Below, piece by piece: positions 30,972 to 41,863 of a DNA stretch of 64,000 nt. The notes under the pieces were generated by a model. That model was not told the origin of the DNA. It worked only from the letters and a program-made list of their open reading frames with translations, and searched no databases. The stretch's first letter is position 1. Each line of letters opens with the position of its first letter. The DNA comes from Deltaproteobacteria bacterium. Its GTDB lineage: Bacteria > Myxococcota_A > UBA796 > UBA9615. Location of the stretch: the NCBI GenBank assembly GCA_023954745.1, contig JAGSHC010000004.1, forward strand, positions 1-64,000. Direction: 5' to 3'. The position numbers and the translations under genes were made by a program.

Positions 30972-33095
30972 CTACTGCGGAACCAGCGGCGGCACGACGA
31001 ACCAGGCGCTGACCTGGTCGAGGATGGCTCCGTTGCCGCGCAGGGTGACCTGGGCCTGGTAGGTCTGGATGGCCGCGGTCTGCACGACCCACTCGTTGTT
31101 GGCCGCCACGAGGTCCCAGCAGAGGCCGACGCCGGGCGTCGCCGCGGGGAAGAAGTCGTTCCAGCCGTCGGCGTCGGAGTCGTTCGCCGTCTCCGGCGCG
31201 CAGTCCGTGACGCCGTCGCCGTTGATGTCGACGTTGCTCTGGTTCACCTCGATGTGGTCGATGAACAGCAGCGCGTCACCGGAGTCTCCAGGCATGTCAA
31301 CCACCTCGATGGTCGCCTCGAGGGGCACCTGACCGATGATCTCCTGCAGCGCGGAGGTCACCGAGGTGGACACCGAGGCGTTGCTCCCCGACCGCACGAA
31401 GGGGTTCCCCATGCTGTCGAGGGAGCCGGCGGCGTTGGCGACCGAGGTCAGGTCCGCCAGACCCTCGTGCCCGACGTCCGCATCCACGCCGACGTAGTTG
31501 ATGTCGAGGCTCTGCAGCGCCGAGCCCGCCGTGTTCGCGGTGAACGAGGGGTGGTTGTACTCATCCATCTCGTCGGTGATCTGCACCAGGATCCGCACCG
31601 AGTCCGCGCGGAACCCCGGGCAGTTGGACACGGTGCCGGCGCAGCCCGTGATGCGGTTGCTCGGGCAGGCGCTCGGGGTGGCGATGCACTGCGCTGCCTG
31701 GAAGAGCGTCTCGTCGGCGCCGTAGTTCCCGACGGAGGTGGGCAGGACCCCCTGGACCGCCGACGCGTTGCTCGTCACCGACTGGAGGTTCGTGATGGGA
31801 TACGAGGATCCCGAGCCGCCATACACCCCGGCGCCGGACCAGAAGCTCGGCACGCAGCCATAGATCTGCGGGTCATCGATGCAGGTGAGGCCGAGACCGC
31901 ACACCTGGTCCGAGGCGCAGTTGGAGTCCTCGGTGCACGCGCCGAAGGAGTCGCAGGTGAGGTCGTTGATGATGTTGACCACGGCGCTGCGCATGGCGCT
32001 CATCTCGTCGCCCATCGAGCACGTCTTGTCGATGAGGAAGTAGACGTCCGCTTCCTGGTAGTTCGTCGTGATGTCCACGGTGCCCACGGCGGGATCGATG
32101 GGGGAGCGCGCGGGGCTAACGAACACGAGGTCGCCGTTGTTGGCGGGGTTGTCGTTGCCGTCGAGCGGGTTGGTCCCCAGGGCCGACTCGATGAGGTCCG
32201 AGCTGCCGTCTCCGTCGGAGTCGTCGGACGTCACGTCGGTCCCAATGCCGACTTCGAACTCGTCGGACAGGCCGTCGTTGTCGCTGTCGGTGTCCAGGGC
32301 ATCGATGAGCGTGTCGCCATCGGAGTCCACATCGCCCTCAGTGGCGTCGGGGATTCCATCGGCGTCGGAGTCGAGGTCCGCGTAGTTGGGCACCCCATCG
32401 CCGTCCTGGTCGCCGCCGCCTTCGGTGGCGTCGAGGATGCCGTCGGCGTCGGAGTCGAGGTCGAGGTAGTCCGACGTGCCGTCCAGGTCGCTGTCGGTGA
32501 TGCCTTCGACCTTGTCGGAAATGCCGTCGCCGTCGCTGTCGTCGTCCTGGAAGTTGGGAATTCCGTCGCCGTCGGGGTCGTCCTGGCCCTCGAGGCTGTC
32601 CGGGATGTTGTCGCCATCAGCGTCTTCGTCCTGGAAGTCGGGAATCTCGTCCTCGTCGGTGTCGACGGGGGGCGTGTTGATGTTCCCGTCGCCGGCCTCG
32701 GTCAGGTCGTCGATGCCGTCGTTGTCGGAGTCGAGGTCACGGAAGTCGGCGGTGCCATCCCCGTCCGTGTCCACCGGAGCGGTGTCGGGGTTGTCGTCCC
32801 CCGCCTCGTCGAAGTCGTGAATTCCGTCGTTGTCCGCATCGGTGTCTTCGGCGTCAATGGTGCCGTCCCCGTCCGTGTCGATGGCGTCGTCGAGGTCCTC
32901 GTCGTCGTTGAGGATGGTGTCGCCATCGAGGTCCGTAGGGCTGGGCTGCGTGGCGTCGTCGTCATCGCCCATGGCCGAGTCGTCGTCATCGTCGTCAGCG
33001 CCTCCGCCGCCGCCTCCGCGGCTGAGCACGTTGCAGGCCGGCAGCGCGAAGAGGAGGGCAAGCAGGAAAGCGAACAGACGAACACGCACAAGCAT
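30972..33095 (-). CDS. Lipoprotein with Asp linker, TSP3 array and C-terminal VWA domain
   Basis: Start reassigned to MLVRVRLF at 33095; lipobox [25 protein letters not shown] repeats; [11 protein letters not shown] (MIDAS-like). Confidence 0.85.
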   Translation of the reverse strand: MLVRVRLFAFLLALLFALPACNVLSRGGGGGGADDDDDDSAMGDDDDATQPSPTDLDGDTILNDDEDLDDAIDTDGDGTIDAEDTDADNDGIHDFDEAGDDNPDTAPVDTDGDGTADFRDLDSDNDGIDDLTEAGDGNINTPPVDTDEDEIPDFQDEDADGDNIPDSLEGQDDPDGDGIPNFQDDDSDGDGISDKVEGITDSDLDGTSDYLDLDSDADGILDATEGGGDQDGDGVPNYADLDSDADGIPDATEGDVDSDGDTLIDALDTDSDNDGLSDEFEVGIGTDVTSDDSDGDGSSDLIESALGTNPLDGNDNPANNGDLVFVSPARSPIDPAVGTVDITTNYQEADVYFLIDKTCSMGDEMSAMRSAVVNIINDLTCDSFGACTEDSNCASDQVCGLGLTCIDDPQIYGCVPSFWSGAGVYGGSGSSYPITNLQSVTSNASAVQGVLPTSVGNYGADETLFQAAQCIATPSACPSNRITGCAGTVSNCPGFRADSVRILVQITDEMDEYNHPSFTANTAGSALQSLDINYVGVDADVGHEGLADLTSVANAAGSLDSMGNPFVRSGSNASVSTSVTSALQEIIGQVPLEATIEVVDMPGDSGDALLFIDHIEVNQSNVDINGDGVTDCAPETANDSDADGWNDFFPAATPGVGLCWDLVAANNEWVVQTAAIQTYQAQVTLRGNGAILDQVSAWFVVPPLVPQ

Positions 33096-33249
33096 GGGCA
33101 CTCCGGACCGGAGCCGGGCTCCAGAAGGTGGCCCATCCTGCCAGATGTGTCCGCGCTGAAAAGGGGTCTTCTGGGCGCGTTGAGGAGTTGTGACACAAGG
33201 TGACAGGCAGGGCGGCTCCACCCGTCGCACTGCGCCCCACCTGACCCCC

Positions 33250-34077
33250 TCAGCGCCTGCGCCGCTTCGCCTTGCGCTCAGCGGCCCGGGCGCGGGCGTC
33301 TTTGCCGAAGCGCACGGCCGGGTCCTGCTTGTAGAACAGCGCCAACTGCTCGTAGAGCGCCCCGTGGCGATGCTTGAGCTGCCTCGGACGCTCGAAGAAG
33401 AACTCCGTGGCCACCGCGAAGAACTCCGCTGCGTTGGTCGCCCCATAGGCGTCGAGCAAGGTGGGCTCGTCATTCTCGAGGTCGTCGATGAGTTGGCGGT
33501 ACTCCTCGCCCAGCACCGCTGCCCAGCGGCGGTACATGGCCCGCTCCGGCAACAGCGGTGCTCCCTGGGACGAGGTCTCCTCGGAGTCGAGCTGGTGGGC
33601 GAACTCGTGGAAGACCACGTTTTGTCCGTCGCCGACGCCCACTGCCCCGCCAACGACCGCATCCCAGGCGAGCACCAGCGTGCCCGCTCCCCACGACTCT
33701 CCCAGTCGCACCTGGCGACCCACGTCCACCGTGCCGTCGGCGTTGTGGGTCTCGCCCCGGCTGACGAAGGGTGACGGGTAGACCACGACGCTCTTTAGCC
33801 GCGGGTACACGGCGCTGCCCTCCTGGCCGAGCAGGAGCAGGCACGCCTGGGCCGCGATGGTCAGCCGGACCTCGTCGTCCACCTCGAAGCCACCGGCGCC
33901 CTCGAACTGCTTCTCGCCGAGGAAGATCTGCATCAGGTCGTACAGCCGCTCGCGCTCGCCGTCGGAGAGCATGCGCACGTGGGGCACGTTCTCGTCGATG
34001 AGCGACTCCCAGTGGTCTGGGGTCGGCTCCCCCGCCAGGCGCTCGTGACGACGCCTTCGGAATCCGAAGAGGTCCAA
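33250..34077 (-). CDS. M90 (MtfA-like) zinc peptidase
   Basis: [36 protein letters not shown]-type segment; likely TTG start at 34077, directly downstream of msrB. Confidence 0.82.
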   Translation of the reverse strand: MDLFGFRRRRHERLAGEPTPDHWESLIDENVPHVRMLSDGERERLYDLMQIFLGEKQFEGAGGFEVDDEVRLTIAAQACLLLLGQEGSAVYPRLKSVVVYPSPFVSRGETHNADGTVDVGRQVRLGESWGAGTLVLAWDAVVGGAVGVGDGQNVVFHEFAHQLDSEETSSQGAPLLPERAMYRRWAAVLGEEYRQLIDDLENDEPTLLDAYGATNAAEFFAVATEFFFERPRQLKHRHGALYEQLALFYKQDPAVRFGKDARARAAERKAKRRRR

Positions 34078-34081
34078 CGAA

Positions 34082-34501
34082 CTACTGCTTCGGGTCGAGC
34101 TTGATGGACGCGGAGTTGATGCAGTAGCGCAGGCCGTTGGGCCCGGGACCGTCATTGAAGACGTGGCCCAGGTGGCCCCCGCAGGTCCGGCAGACCGTCT
34201 CGACCCTCACCATCCCGTAGCTGGTGTCGCGGTGCTCTTCGATGACGTCCTCATCCATGGGCGCCGTGAAGGACGGCCAGCCGCAACCCGAGTCGTACTT
34301 CTCCTCAGACGTGAAGAGCTCCTCCCCGCAGCCAGCGCAGGCGTAGGTGCCGGCAGTCTTCGTGTTGTAGTACTTGCCGGTAAAGGCTCGCTCGGTGCCC
34401 TTGTTCCTCAGGATCTGGAACTCCTCGGGGGTCAGGCGCGCGCGCCACTCCTCTTCCGTGAGGGTGCGGGGGTCGGTGGTCGGGGCGTTGGTGTCGGACA
34501 T
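34082..34501 (-). CDS. msrB: Peptide-methionine (R)-S-oxide reductase
   Basis: [49 protein letters not shown]. Confidence 0.96.
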   Translation of the reverse strand: MSDTNAPTTDPRTLTEEEWRARLTPEEFQILRNKGTERAFTGKYYNTKTAGTYACAGCGEELFTSEEKYDSGCGWPSFTAPMDEDVIEEHRDTSYGMVRVETVCRTCGGHLGHVFNDGPGPNGLRYCINSASIKLDPKQ

Positions 34502-34522
34502 GGGGTTCTCCTGGGAGACGGA

Positions 34523-34538
34523 AATGTAGCGCTACATT
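34523..34538. promoter_or_regulatory. 16-bp perfect palindrome in a divergent promoter region
   Basis: AATGTAGCGCTACATT between divergent msrB (34501) and amidotransferase (34545) starts. Confidence 0.5.
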
Positions 34539-34544
34539 CCTCTC

Positions 34545-35255
34545 ATGCCGCGCATCGCCATTCTGAAGACCGGAAGCACCCGACTCCTCGACTCTGTCGC
34601 CCGACGCGGCGGCGACTACGAGAGCTGGTTCGCTGAGACCATCATTCCCCTGGGCGTCGAGGTCGACGTCATCGACGCGGTGAGCGGCACCCTGCCGGCC
34701 ACTGGCGATTGGGATGGCCTCGTCATCACTGGAAGCCCTGCGTCGGTGCACGACGAGGAGCCCTGGAGCGAGGCCGCCGCGAAGTGGGTGGCGGCTCGGG
34801 TGCGGGAGGGCGTGCCCACGTTGGGGGTCTGTTACGGCCACCAGCTGCTTGCTCACGCCCTGGGCGGCGCCACGGGTCCTGCCGCCGTACCCGAAATCGG
34901 GCAGTTCGAGGTGCAGATCACCGCCGAGGACCCTTTGTTTCGGGGGCTTCCCGCCGTCTGGCCCAGCTTCCTCATCCACTACAACGAGGTCACGAAGCTG
35001 CCCGAGGGCGCCCGCGTGTTGGCGCACTCTCCCCGGTGCGATGTGCAGGCCTTCGCCATCGGAGAGCACGTGCGTGCCGTGCAATGGCACCCGGAGTTCG
35101 ACGCCATCGCGGTGCGGGAGGCCATCGAGCAAGATGCGGACGCCCTGGCCAGGTGGGGTGAGGACGCAGACACGCTCATCGCAGGGGTCGAGGAGCTGCC
35201 CGAGGGGCCGAAGATCGTGGAGAACTTCGTGCGCGAGTTCGTGCTGGACCGATAG
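34545..35255 (+). CDS. Class-I glutamine amidotransferase (GMP synthase-like)
   Basis: GVCYGHQLLA nucleophile motif and VQWHPEF. Confidence 0.92.
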   Translation: MPRIAILKTGSTRLLDSVARRGGDYESWFAETIIPLGVEVDVIDAVSGTLPATGDWDGLVITGSPASVHDEEPWSEAAAKWVAARVREGVPTLGVCYGHQLLAHALGGATGPAAVPEIGQFEVQITAEDPLFRGLPAVWPSFLIHYNEVTKLPEGARVLAHSPRCDVQAFAIGEHVRAVQWHPEFDAIAVREAIEQDADALARWGEDADTLIAGVEELPEGPKIVENFVREFVLDR

Positions 35256-35375
35256 GCCACGTTCAAGGACAGACCAGTTGTAGGGACCGTCAGAATCCCG
35301 AAGGGTCCAGCCAGAGACGCGCGCTGATAGGGTCACCTCAGCGTTGGGAAACCTCCCAGCCTGGAGTTCCCGACG

Positions 35376-36098
35376 ATGCGCCAGACCTACCTGTTCCTCC
35401 TTGCTGCCTTCCTCCTGCTGCCCGCCTGCCCCGTCGCCAATGACGACGACTCGGCGGCCAGCGACGACGACGACGCGGCAAACGACGACGACAACGCAAA
35501 CGACGACGACGCCGCAAACGACGACGACGCCGCGAACGACGACGACGCCGCAAACGACGACGACGCGGCCGACGACGACGACTCGGCCGGCGACGACGAC
35601 GACTCCTCGGGCGACGACGATGACTCCGGCGTTGACTGGCTGTGGACCGCCGAAGAAGGAGAGTGGGACGTCGGCGCCATCAACTTCACGAACAACGACT
35701 GCAACATCCAGACATCGATGATGCCGACGAGCTGGGACCTGGTGAACACTAGCTTCACCGGCCCACCGTGGAAGCTGTCGACCTTTGACTGGGTCGCGCC
35801 GTTCACCAACAACACCCCGGTGCAGGAATGCGCGGTGCAGTGGGGGAGCAAGACCGCACCGCCCCTGGACTTCATCTGCTCGGACCCCACCTGGGGGGAG
35901 GTGATCCCCAGCTTCCCCGTGAACATCGACTACGGCTGGGAGGTGGACGGGACGTTCCTCAGCGCGACAGAGGCCACACTGACCGTCAACACCGCCCTCG
36001 CCTGTTTCAGCGGCGAGTGCGCGGCGTTCGAGCAGGCCATGGGGATCTCCCTGCCCTGCAACACGACCTACACGGCGACGCTCACCTACGGCCCCTGA
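35376..36098 (+). CDS. Lipoprotein with (DDDAAN)n linker
   Basis: Lipobox LLPAC; 63-aa Asp-rich array followed by a Trp-rich globular domain. Confidence 0.8.
   Translation: MRQTYLFLLAAFLLLPACPVANDDDSAASDDDDAANDDDNANDDDAANDDDAANDDDAANDDDAADDDDSAGDDDDSSGDDDDSGVDWLWTAEEGEWDVGAINFTNNDCNIQTSMMPTSWDLVNTSFTGPPWKLSTFDWVAPFTNNTPVQECAVQWGSKTAPPLDFICSDPTWGEVIPSFPVNIDYGWEVDGTFLSATEATLTVNTALACFSGECAAFEQAMGISLPCNTTYTATLTYGP
35442..35630 (+). repeat. In-frame minisatellite encoding DDDAAN/DDDDSG
   Basis: Tandem gacgacgacgccgc(a/g)aac 18-bp units. Confidence 0.85.
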
Positions 36099-36101
36099 GG
36101 C

Positions 36102-36629
36102 TCAGCTCTCCATCAACCGCGGCATCAGCTCCACGAAGTTGCAGGGCCGGAAGCGGCTGTCGAGCTGCAGGTTGAGGATGCCGTCCCAGGCGTCCTTGCA
36201 CGCCCCCGTGCTGCCGGGCAGGGCGAAGAGGTAGGTGCCGTTGGAGACCCCACCTGTGGCCCGGCTCTGAATGGTGCTGGTCCCGATGTTCTGAAAGCTC
36301 AACCAGCGGAAGAGCTCGCCGAAGCCAGGGATCTCCTTGTCGTACACCGCATGGAAGGCCTCCGGTGTCGTGTCGCGGCCCGTGACCCCGGTCCCACCGG
36401 TGCTGATGACGACGTCCACGCTGGCATCCGCAACCCAGGTGCGGAGCTGGGCCTCGATGAGGGTCACCTCGTCCTTCACGATTTCCCGCGCAGCGAGCAC
36501 GTGCCCCGCCTCGGTCAGCCTCTGGACAAGGGTGTCCCCGGAACGGTCGTCGGCCAGGGAGCGGGTGTCGGACACGGTGAGCACGGCAATGCGAACGGGC
36601 AGGAAGGCCCGCGTCTCGTCGATGGGCAA
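36102..36629 (-). CDS. moaB: MoaB/MogA-family molybdenum cofactor biosynthesis protein
   Basis: [65 protein letters not shown]. Confidence 0.93.
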   Translation of the reverse strand: MPIDETRAFLPVRIAVLTVSDTRSLADDRSGDTLVQRLTEAGHVLAAREIVKDEVTLIEAQLRTWVADASVDVVISTGGTGVTGRDTTPEAFHAVYDKEIPGFGELFRWLSFQNIGTSTIQSRATGGVSNGTYLFALPGSTGACKDAWDGILNLQLDSRFRPCNFVELMPRLMES

Positions 36630-36630
36630 G

Positions 36631-39600
36631 TCAGGCCTCGGCGGTTGGGGGAGCGGGCGGAGTGCTGTCCGGCTCGTCGTCGGTCAGCTCCTCGTCGTCC
36701 AGGGCGGCGAGGGCTGTAGCGAGGTCCTCTTGCGCGGCATCGCGCTGGGCCTCGAGCTCCTTGAGGGTTGCAGCGGCGTCGTCGAGAGCGACCTGCAGGC
36801 CCGCGCGCTGGGACTGGGCGGCGTCGAGCTCGCGGCTCTTCTTGTCCGCGTCGGCGGAGAGCGAACGGACGGCGTAGTCCTTCTGCTCCACCTGCACCGT
36901 CAGCTCCCCGATCCGCAGCTGATGCGCGTCGCGCTCAGCCTGCGCCTCGGCGAGCTTCGCCCCGGCAACGCCCAACTCGCGCTCCTTCTTCGCCAGCTCA
37001 CTCTTGAGTGAGGTCGCGACGTACGCGGCTTCCTCGAGCTCCGCCGACAGTTGGCCGCGCTCACCTGCCACGGCCTCGAGCCGCGCCTCGGCGGCCCCCA
37101 GGGCTCGCTGCGCTTCGGTCTTTGCGCGCCCGAGGAGGTTGAGAAACCGACCCTCCAGCGCGCTGCGCAGCCGTTCGGCCTCCGCAAGGGCGAGGTCTCG
37201 CTTCTCGACCTCCCGCTCTCGGAACGCGTCGAGGCGAGCGCGCTCGGCGCCGAACTCGGCCTCCTTCCTGGAGAACACCCGCTGGGCCTGGGCGGCCCGC
37301 TCGTCGAGCTCCCGCGCGTGGGCGACCCTGCTCGATGCCAGCTCCCGCCCATGCTGCGCCTTCAGCTCGCGGTGGTTCACCGCGTGGATCGCCTCGAGCT
37401 CCCGCACGCTCTCGGTGTGCGCTGCGTCGCGGTCACTCAAGGACCGCGCGAGTTCTGCCGCCAACTCCCGCCGGGCCCGCGCGTGCTCCTCGGACTTCTT
37501 CTGGAGCTCCGCCGCCGCACGGTCGCGTTCCACGGCCAGCGTGCGCTCCGCTTCGCTCGCGCGGCTGGTGGCTGCCCGCACCTCGGTCGCCAGCCGGGCA
37601 TTCACCTCCTCGGCGCGAGCCTGACGGGTCAGGAGCCGCCGGAGCGACTCCTCCGCCGCCGCCTGCGCTCGGGAGATCTCCGCCGCCGCCTCTGCCACTT
37701 GCTCGTCGAGCTGCCTCCGCGCGTGCACCGCACCGGACGCCAGCTCTTCCCGCTTCTTCCTCAAGTCGCGTTCGAGGCTCACCACCTTGTTCTCGAGCCG
37801 AGCGAGGGACTCCCTGGTCACGCCGTGCCGGAGCTGCTCGTCCTCGAGTCTCGCCGCCGCGGTCTCTGCCAGGACACGAGTCCTCTCCTTCTCCTCGTCC
37901 AGTGACCGGCGACTCCGCGTCTCGGAGGCCTGCAGGGCCTTGCGCGCGGACGCCTCTGCCTTCCGACTTCGCTCCAGCGCCTCAGCCTCCGCGTCCTCGA
38001 GCTGCTCGGTCAGCTCCGCGAGCGCTCCATCCCGCGTCTCGAGCTCTCGCTTCGCCGAGCTCAGCTCTCCGCGCGTCGACCGAAGACGGTCATCGAGCGA
38101 GCGCAGACTCTCGTTGAGGCTGAGCACGTCGCCGTCGCGCTCCTCGAAGCGCGCCTGCAGGTCCGCGTTTTGCTTCGTGAGCTCCGCGACCGCCTTCTTG
38201 AGCTTCGCCGCCGTCGTCTTGGTCTTGGCGAGGGAGGTGTCGCGCTTCTTGATGTCCAGATCCCGGCGGTCCAGCTCCCGCTGAAGCTCCGCCGCCTCGC
38301 GAAGAGACCCATCCTGCTCCTCCTGGAGGTACGCCACCGTCTCGGTGCGGAAGCGGCTGACCTCCTCGAGGGACGCAGTGAGGCGGTCGACCGTTCCCAG
38401 CAGCTGCCGAATCTTCGCGTCCTGCGCCTGCACCTCCTCGGACTTCTTGTCGAGCTCGGTGGTCTGACGCTCCGCCACGGTCCGCAACCTGCGCGCGTCC
38501 TCGTGCTCCTCCCACAGATCTGCCTGGGTGCGCGCGAGGGTGGCGAAGAGGGTCTCCCCATGGGTGCGCCGCACCGGCCGCTCGACGGCCTTGATCAGCT
38601 CCGCGCCCGTCTTCGTCCAGGCGTAGCGGTCCCGGGCCAGAGCCTGAGCCGCCGCCGACGCCTCGCCGACGAGCTTGGGGTTGGTGGCCAGCTTGCGGAC
38701 CAGACGCTGCAGGGACTTGAGGTCCCCCGGCTCGACGAGCCAACCCGCGCCGTACTCCTCGACGTCGCGCGCGATGACCTGCCCGGGTGAGGTGATGAGG
38801 GGCAAACCGCAGCGCAGATAGTCCACCTGGCGGAAGCTGAGGTTCAGCTCGCGCTCGGGGTTTGGGGCCATGAGATCGAAGGCCACCGACCCGCGGCGGT
38901 ACTGCTCCCACAGCTCGTCGATGGGCACCATCCCCGCCAGCTCGAGCCGCTCGTGGTCCTTGGGCAGAGCCTCCGTCGGGTCCTGGTACTGCTCGGTGTC
39001 GCTGCGGATTCCGTAGCGGCCGCCGAACAGCCGGACCTTCCCCACACCGATGACGTCGAGGCAACCGAGCAGATCCTGGAGCCCACCGGTGAGGTCGGCC
39101 CAGGGCCAGAACACGCCCCCCGCCAGGAACGTCAGCTCGGCAGGCTTCACGAAGGGCGGGCTGTCGGGCGGGCAGGAGATCGGCACGACCCCGCCTGCAT
39201 CCTTCGTGCAGTCCACGCCAGCGAGGGCGAGCAGCGGCAGATGGAAGTACTTCTGGCGCTCGTTGCTGAACAGGAAGTTGTCCGCCCTCTGCAGAGCGTC
39301 CAGCACCCTCACGGCTTCGCGGGTGTCTGCGGCGCCTGCCTGGAACTGCTGCTCCAACAAGCGCGGGGCAAAGAGGTCGAGGATGACCGTCCAACGCCCG
39401 TCCTGGATGTAGCGCGCGTCCTCGAGGGACTCCACGAGCACCACATCGGGGTCGACCTTGGCCACCGCTCCTTGGAGCTCGTGTGGCTCGGTGAAGGCCA
39501 ACGGGTTGCCAGGAGCCCCGACCGGTCCCCCCACCGGGGCCAGACCCACGACGGGAGTCCAGGCCCCGTCGGAGCTGGGAACCCAGTCGGGCGGCATCAC

Positions 39601-39930
39601 GTCGGCCGAGTCTGGGGCCATGCCGATGGCCGCGGGCGCGGGCCCGAGCACGGCATCGAGAGCTGCGGTGGCGGGCGTGCGCCGGCGCGCGCGGTCGCCA
39701 GGAGGCTTCACCGGCCCGGTCACCGACGTCAGGAGCAGGGGCCCCCCGGGTGCCGTGCGGATCGAGCGCGTCTTGAGGTCTTCGGGGAGGTCCTCGTGGC
39801 GGGTGCAGTAGATGACTTCATGCCCGGCGGCCCGCAGGGCCTCACCGTTGGCGAAGGCCCTCAGACCCGATCCCACCACCGTGCGACCTGCGGTGGGAGC
39901 CATGCCGTGAAAGACGACGAGGACCTTCAA
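36631..39930 (-). CDS. GT4-like glycosyltransferase fused to a long coiled coil
   Basis: [12 protein letters not shown]...; [34 protein letters not shown]; then about 600 aa of heptad-rich E/R/A/L sequence. Probable TTG start at 39930. Confidence 0.75.
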   Translation of the reverse strand: MKVLVVFHGMAPTAGRTVVGSGLRAFANGEALRAAGHEVIYCTRHEDLPEDLKTRSIRTAPGGPLLLTSVTGPVKPPGDRARRRTPATAALDAVLGPAPAAIGMAPDSADVMPPDWVPSSDGAWTPVVGLAPVGGPVGAPGNPLAFTEPHELQGAVAKVDPDVVLVESLEDARYIQDGRWTVILDLFAPRLLEQQFQAGAADTREAVRVLDALQRADNFLFSNERQKYFHLPLLALAGVDCTKDAGGVVPISCPPDSPPFVKPAELTFLAGGVFWPWADLTGGLQDLLGCLDVIGVGKVRLFGGRYGIRSDTEQYQDPTEALPKDHERLELAGMVPIDELWEQYRRGSVAFDLMAPNPERELNLSFRQVDYLRCGLPLITSPGQVIARDVEEYGAGWLVEPGDLKSLQRLVRKLATNPKLVGEASAAAQALARDRYAWTKTGAELIKAVERPVRRTHGETLFATLARTQADLWEEHEDARRLRTVAERQTTELDKKSEEVQAQDAKIRQLLGTVDRLTASLEEVSRFRTETVAYLQEEQDGSLREAAELQRELDRRDLDIKKRDTSLAKTKTTAAKLKKAVAELTKQNADLQARFEERDGDVLSLNESLRSLDDRLRSTRGELSSAKRELETRDGALAELTEQLEDAEAEALERSRKAEASARKALQASETRSRRSLDEEKERTRVLAETAAARLEDEQLRHGVTRESLARLENKVVSLERDLRKKREELASGAVHARRQLDEQVAEAAAEISRAQAAAEESLRRLLTRQARAEEVNARLATEVRAATSRASEAERTLAVERDRAAAELQKKSEEHARARRELAAELARSLSDRDAAHTESVRELEAIHAVNHRELKAQHGRELASSRVAHARELDERAAQAQRVFSRKEAEFGAERARLDAFREREVEKRDLALAEAERLRSALEGRFLNLLGRAKTEAQRALGAAEARLEAVAGERGQLSAELEEAAYVATSLKSELAKKERELGVAGAKLAEAQAERDAHQLRIGELTVQVEQKDYAVRSLSADADKKSRELDAAQSQRAGLQVALDDAAATLKELEAQRDAAQEDLATALAALDDEELTDDEPDSTPPAPPTAEA

Positions 39931-40009
39931 GCAGCCTCCAGTCACCCGTGGACGCCGCTGGATCGCGGCCTCGCCCGTCAATCAGGATAGCAGGGCCCCC
40001 GCCGAGCCC

Positions 40010-40843
40010 TCAGGTTCGCGACCGGGTGGCCCGGCCCGCCCCCCGAGACACCCGACGTCGGAGCAGCGGAAGCAGCAAGAGAAGCGCGAGACCCCAGCCT
40101 CCCCTCCCCTCCCCCGTCGAGCAACTGCAGCCGCTGCTCAATCCAGCGACCGCGTCGCCCGAGCCAGCGTCCGGGTTCAGGGCGATCTGGCCGGGCAGCG
40201 CCAGCGCTCCCGCGTCGCGCTCGGGCAGGTCCACGAGGCCCGAACCGTCGAGGTCGTCGAAGAGCGCCGACTCCTCCACCACGGCGTCCACGAGCACCGC
40301 ATGGGCGGGGGACTCGGTCGTGATGGTGGTGAGAGCGCCGTCGAGCAAGCCCAGGGCGGCGGGGTTGAGCCAGTCGGGCGACGCGAGCTCCAGAGCCAAG
40401 GCGGTGTCCTCATCGACGGCCAGGGCGGTGTCGACCACGACGAGCTCGACGTCCCCGAGCAGCACGGTGGCCTCCATCGTCCCCGCCTCGACCCCGTCTT
40501 CCCAGCTGGCCTCCAGGGCCGCGTCCCCGCTGAAGCGCACGACGACCCCGCACCAGGCTCCCGCGGGAATCGAGACCGATAGGGGCGCGAGCGCAAGGTC
40601 GGTGGTGCCCCCCACCGGCGTCGTCACATCCGTCCCGGAACACGCCGCAAAGCCCACCCACTGCACCGGAAGCTCGGCCTTCGTGATGTTGAAACCATCG
40701 GCGGCGGCGAGGGACATGGCCACCACCCCGGGGTTCCCCACGGCGATGCCCTCGTGGGTGTCGTCCGCCGGGTCCGTGACGCACGCGGCGAGGAGCGTGC
40801 AGAGGGCCAGGGCGCCCCAGAGAGGTTGGCGGGAGCGGGTCAC
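40010..40843 (-). CDS. Lipoprotein (DUF4382-like domain, tentative) with MYXO-CTERM-like tail
   Basis: Lipobox LLAAC; FNITKAELPVQWVGFAAC; C-terminus SSGCSCSTGEGRGGWGLALLLLLPLLRRR. Confidence 0.68.
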   Translation of the reverse strand: MTRSRQPLWGALALCTLLAACVTDPADDTHEGIAVGNPGVVAMSLAAADGFNITKAELPVQWVGFAACSGTDVTTPVGGTTDLALAPLSVSIPAGAWCGVVVRFSGDAALEASWEDGVEAGTMEATVLLGDVELVVVDTALAVDEDTALALELASPDWLNPAALGLLDGALTTITTESPAHAVLVDAVVEESALFDDLDGSGLVDLPERDAGALALPGQIALNPDAGSGDAVAGLSSGCSCSTGEGRGGWGLALLLLLPLLRRRVSRGAGRATRSRT

Positions 40844-41709
40844 GACGAGGCTCCCGGGTCGAGGGGCGGTTCGGACAGCGGGAAGAGGGCGAAGTGCGCC
40901 TGATACACCTGCTCGCGGTCACCGTCGGCGCCATCGCAGAGGTCGAGGATGCGCTCTTGGAAGGCGTCGAACTCCCGCTTGAGGACCGGCACGAGGGCCC
41001 GGGGAATGCAGGCGGTGACAGCGCAGAGGTGTCGCTCCTCGCGGGTGGATCCGGTGATGGATCCGCGGGCCAGGTCGAGCATGCCGTCGTGGTAGTTGCG
41101 CGCGGCGAGGCCGGCCACCTCGTGGGGGGTGGCGAGACTCACGTCCACCGGGTGAGTCGCGCCGGTGTCGGTCTGCGCGAGCATGCCCAGCGAGAAGAGC
41201 AGATCCAGCGCGCTCTTCGCCTGGGTCCTCGTGATCCTGGGGCGGAGGGAGCGGGCGATCCAAGCCGGGTCGGCCTCGAAGTCGTCCCGCCGGGCGAGCT
41301 CGTGCAACGCCGAGTGGTACCAGCGCGAGATCACCTCGAAGCCCTTCCCCTCGAGCGACCGGGCCTCGCGAAAGCGGCGTGACGCCGAGATGTGCTGCCA
41401 CGCCTCGTTCTGCTCGTCGGCGGTGCTCGCCTGCCCGAGGTCCACGAGGTGCCCGAAGAAGCGAGACTCTTCCGCCGAGAGCCCCATGGCGCGGACGAAC
41501 CCCTGCACGTTGGCGGGGCTGAGGTTGCGCTTTCCCTGAGCCACGAGGAGCAGCAGGGACGGGTTCTTGTGGCCGGCCTTGCGGGCGAAGAGGCGGTGGG
41601 AGTAGCGAGGATTGCTCGCCTTCTTCGCCTCGAACCAGTCGGCGAGGAACCGACGAAAGTCCAGATAGCCATAGATGGTCGAAGCGCCTGGCACGAACCA
41701 TGGATACAC
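40840..41709 (-). CDS. TIGR02147 / DUF4423-family protein (putative HTH regulator)
   Basis: IYGYLDFRRFLADWFEAKKASNPRYSHRLFARKAGHKNPSLLLLVAQGKRNLS; GTGA overlap with downstream lipoprotein. Confidence 0.85.
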   Translation of the reverse strand: MYPWFVPGASTIYGYLDFRRFLADWFEAKKASNPRYSHRLFARKAGHKNPSLLLLVAQGKRNLSPANVQGFVRAMGLSAEESRFFGHLVDLGQASTADEQNEAWQHISASRRFREARSLEGKGFEVISRWYHSALHELARRDDFEADPAWIARSLRPRITRTQAKSALDLLFSLGMLAQTDTGATHPVDVSLATPHEVAGLAARNYHDGMLDLARGSITGSTREERHLCAVTACIPRALVPVLKREFDAFQERILDLCDGADGDREQVYQAHFALFPLSEPPLDPGASS

Positions 41710-41828
41710 CTGAGCACCCAGACAGACAACACGATAACCAAATGAAACAAGGGTGAATCACAGAGAGCGTATCCACACTAAATACGAAACCACGGCTAGT
41801 GATCGGCTCATGTGTGGATACACCTCAG
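41701..41828. promoter_or_regulatory. TGGATACACCTsAG direct repeat and GTATCCACAC/GTGTGGATAC inverted repeat in a divergent intergenic region
   Basis: TGGATACACCTGAG 41701-41714; GTATCCACAC 41769-41778; GTGTGGATAC 41812-41821, continuing as TGGATACACCTCAG 41815-41828. Confidence 0.55.
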
Positions 41829-41863
41829 ATCCCCCTCTAGGGTCTGGATCGGAGGAACGAACC

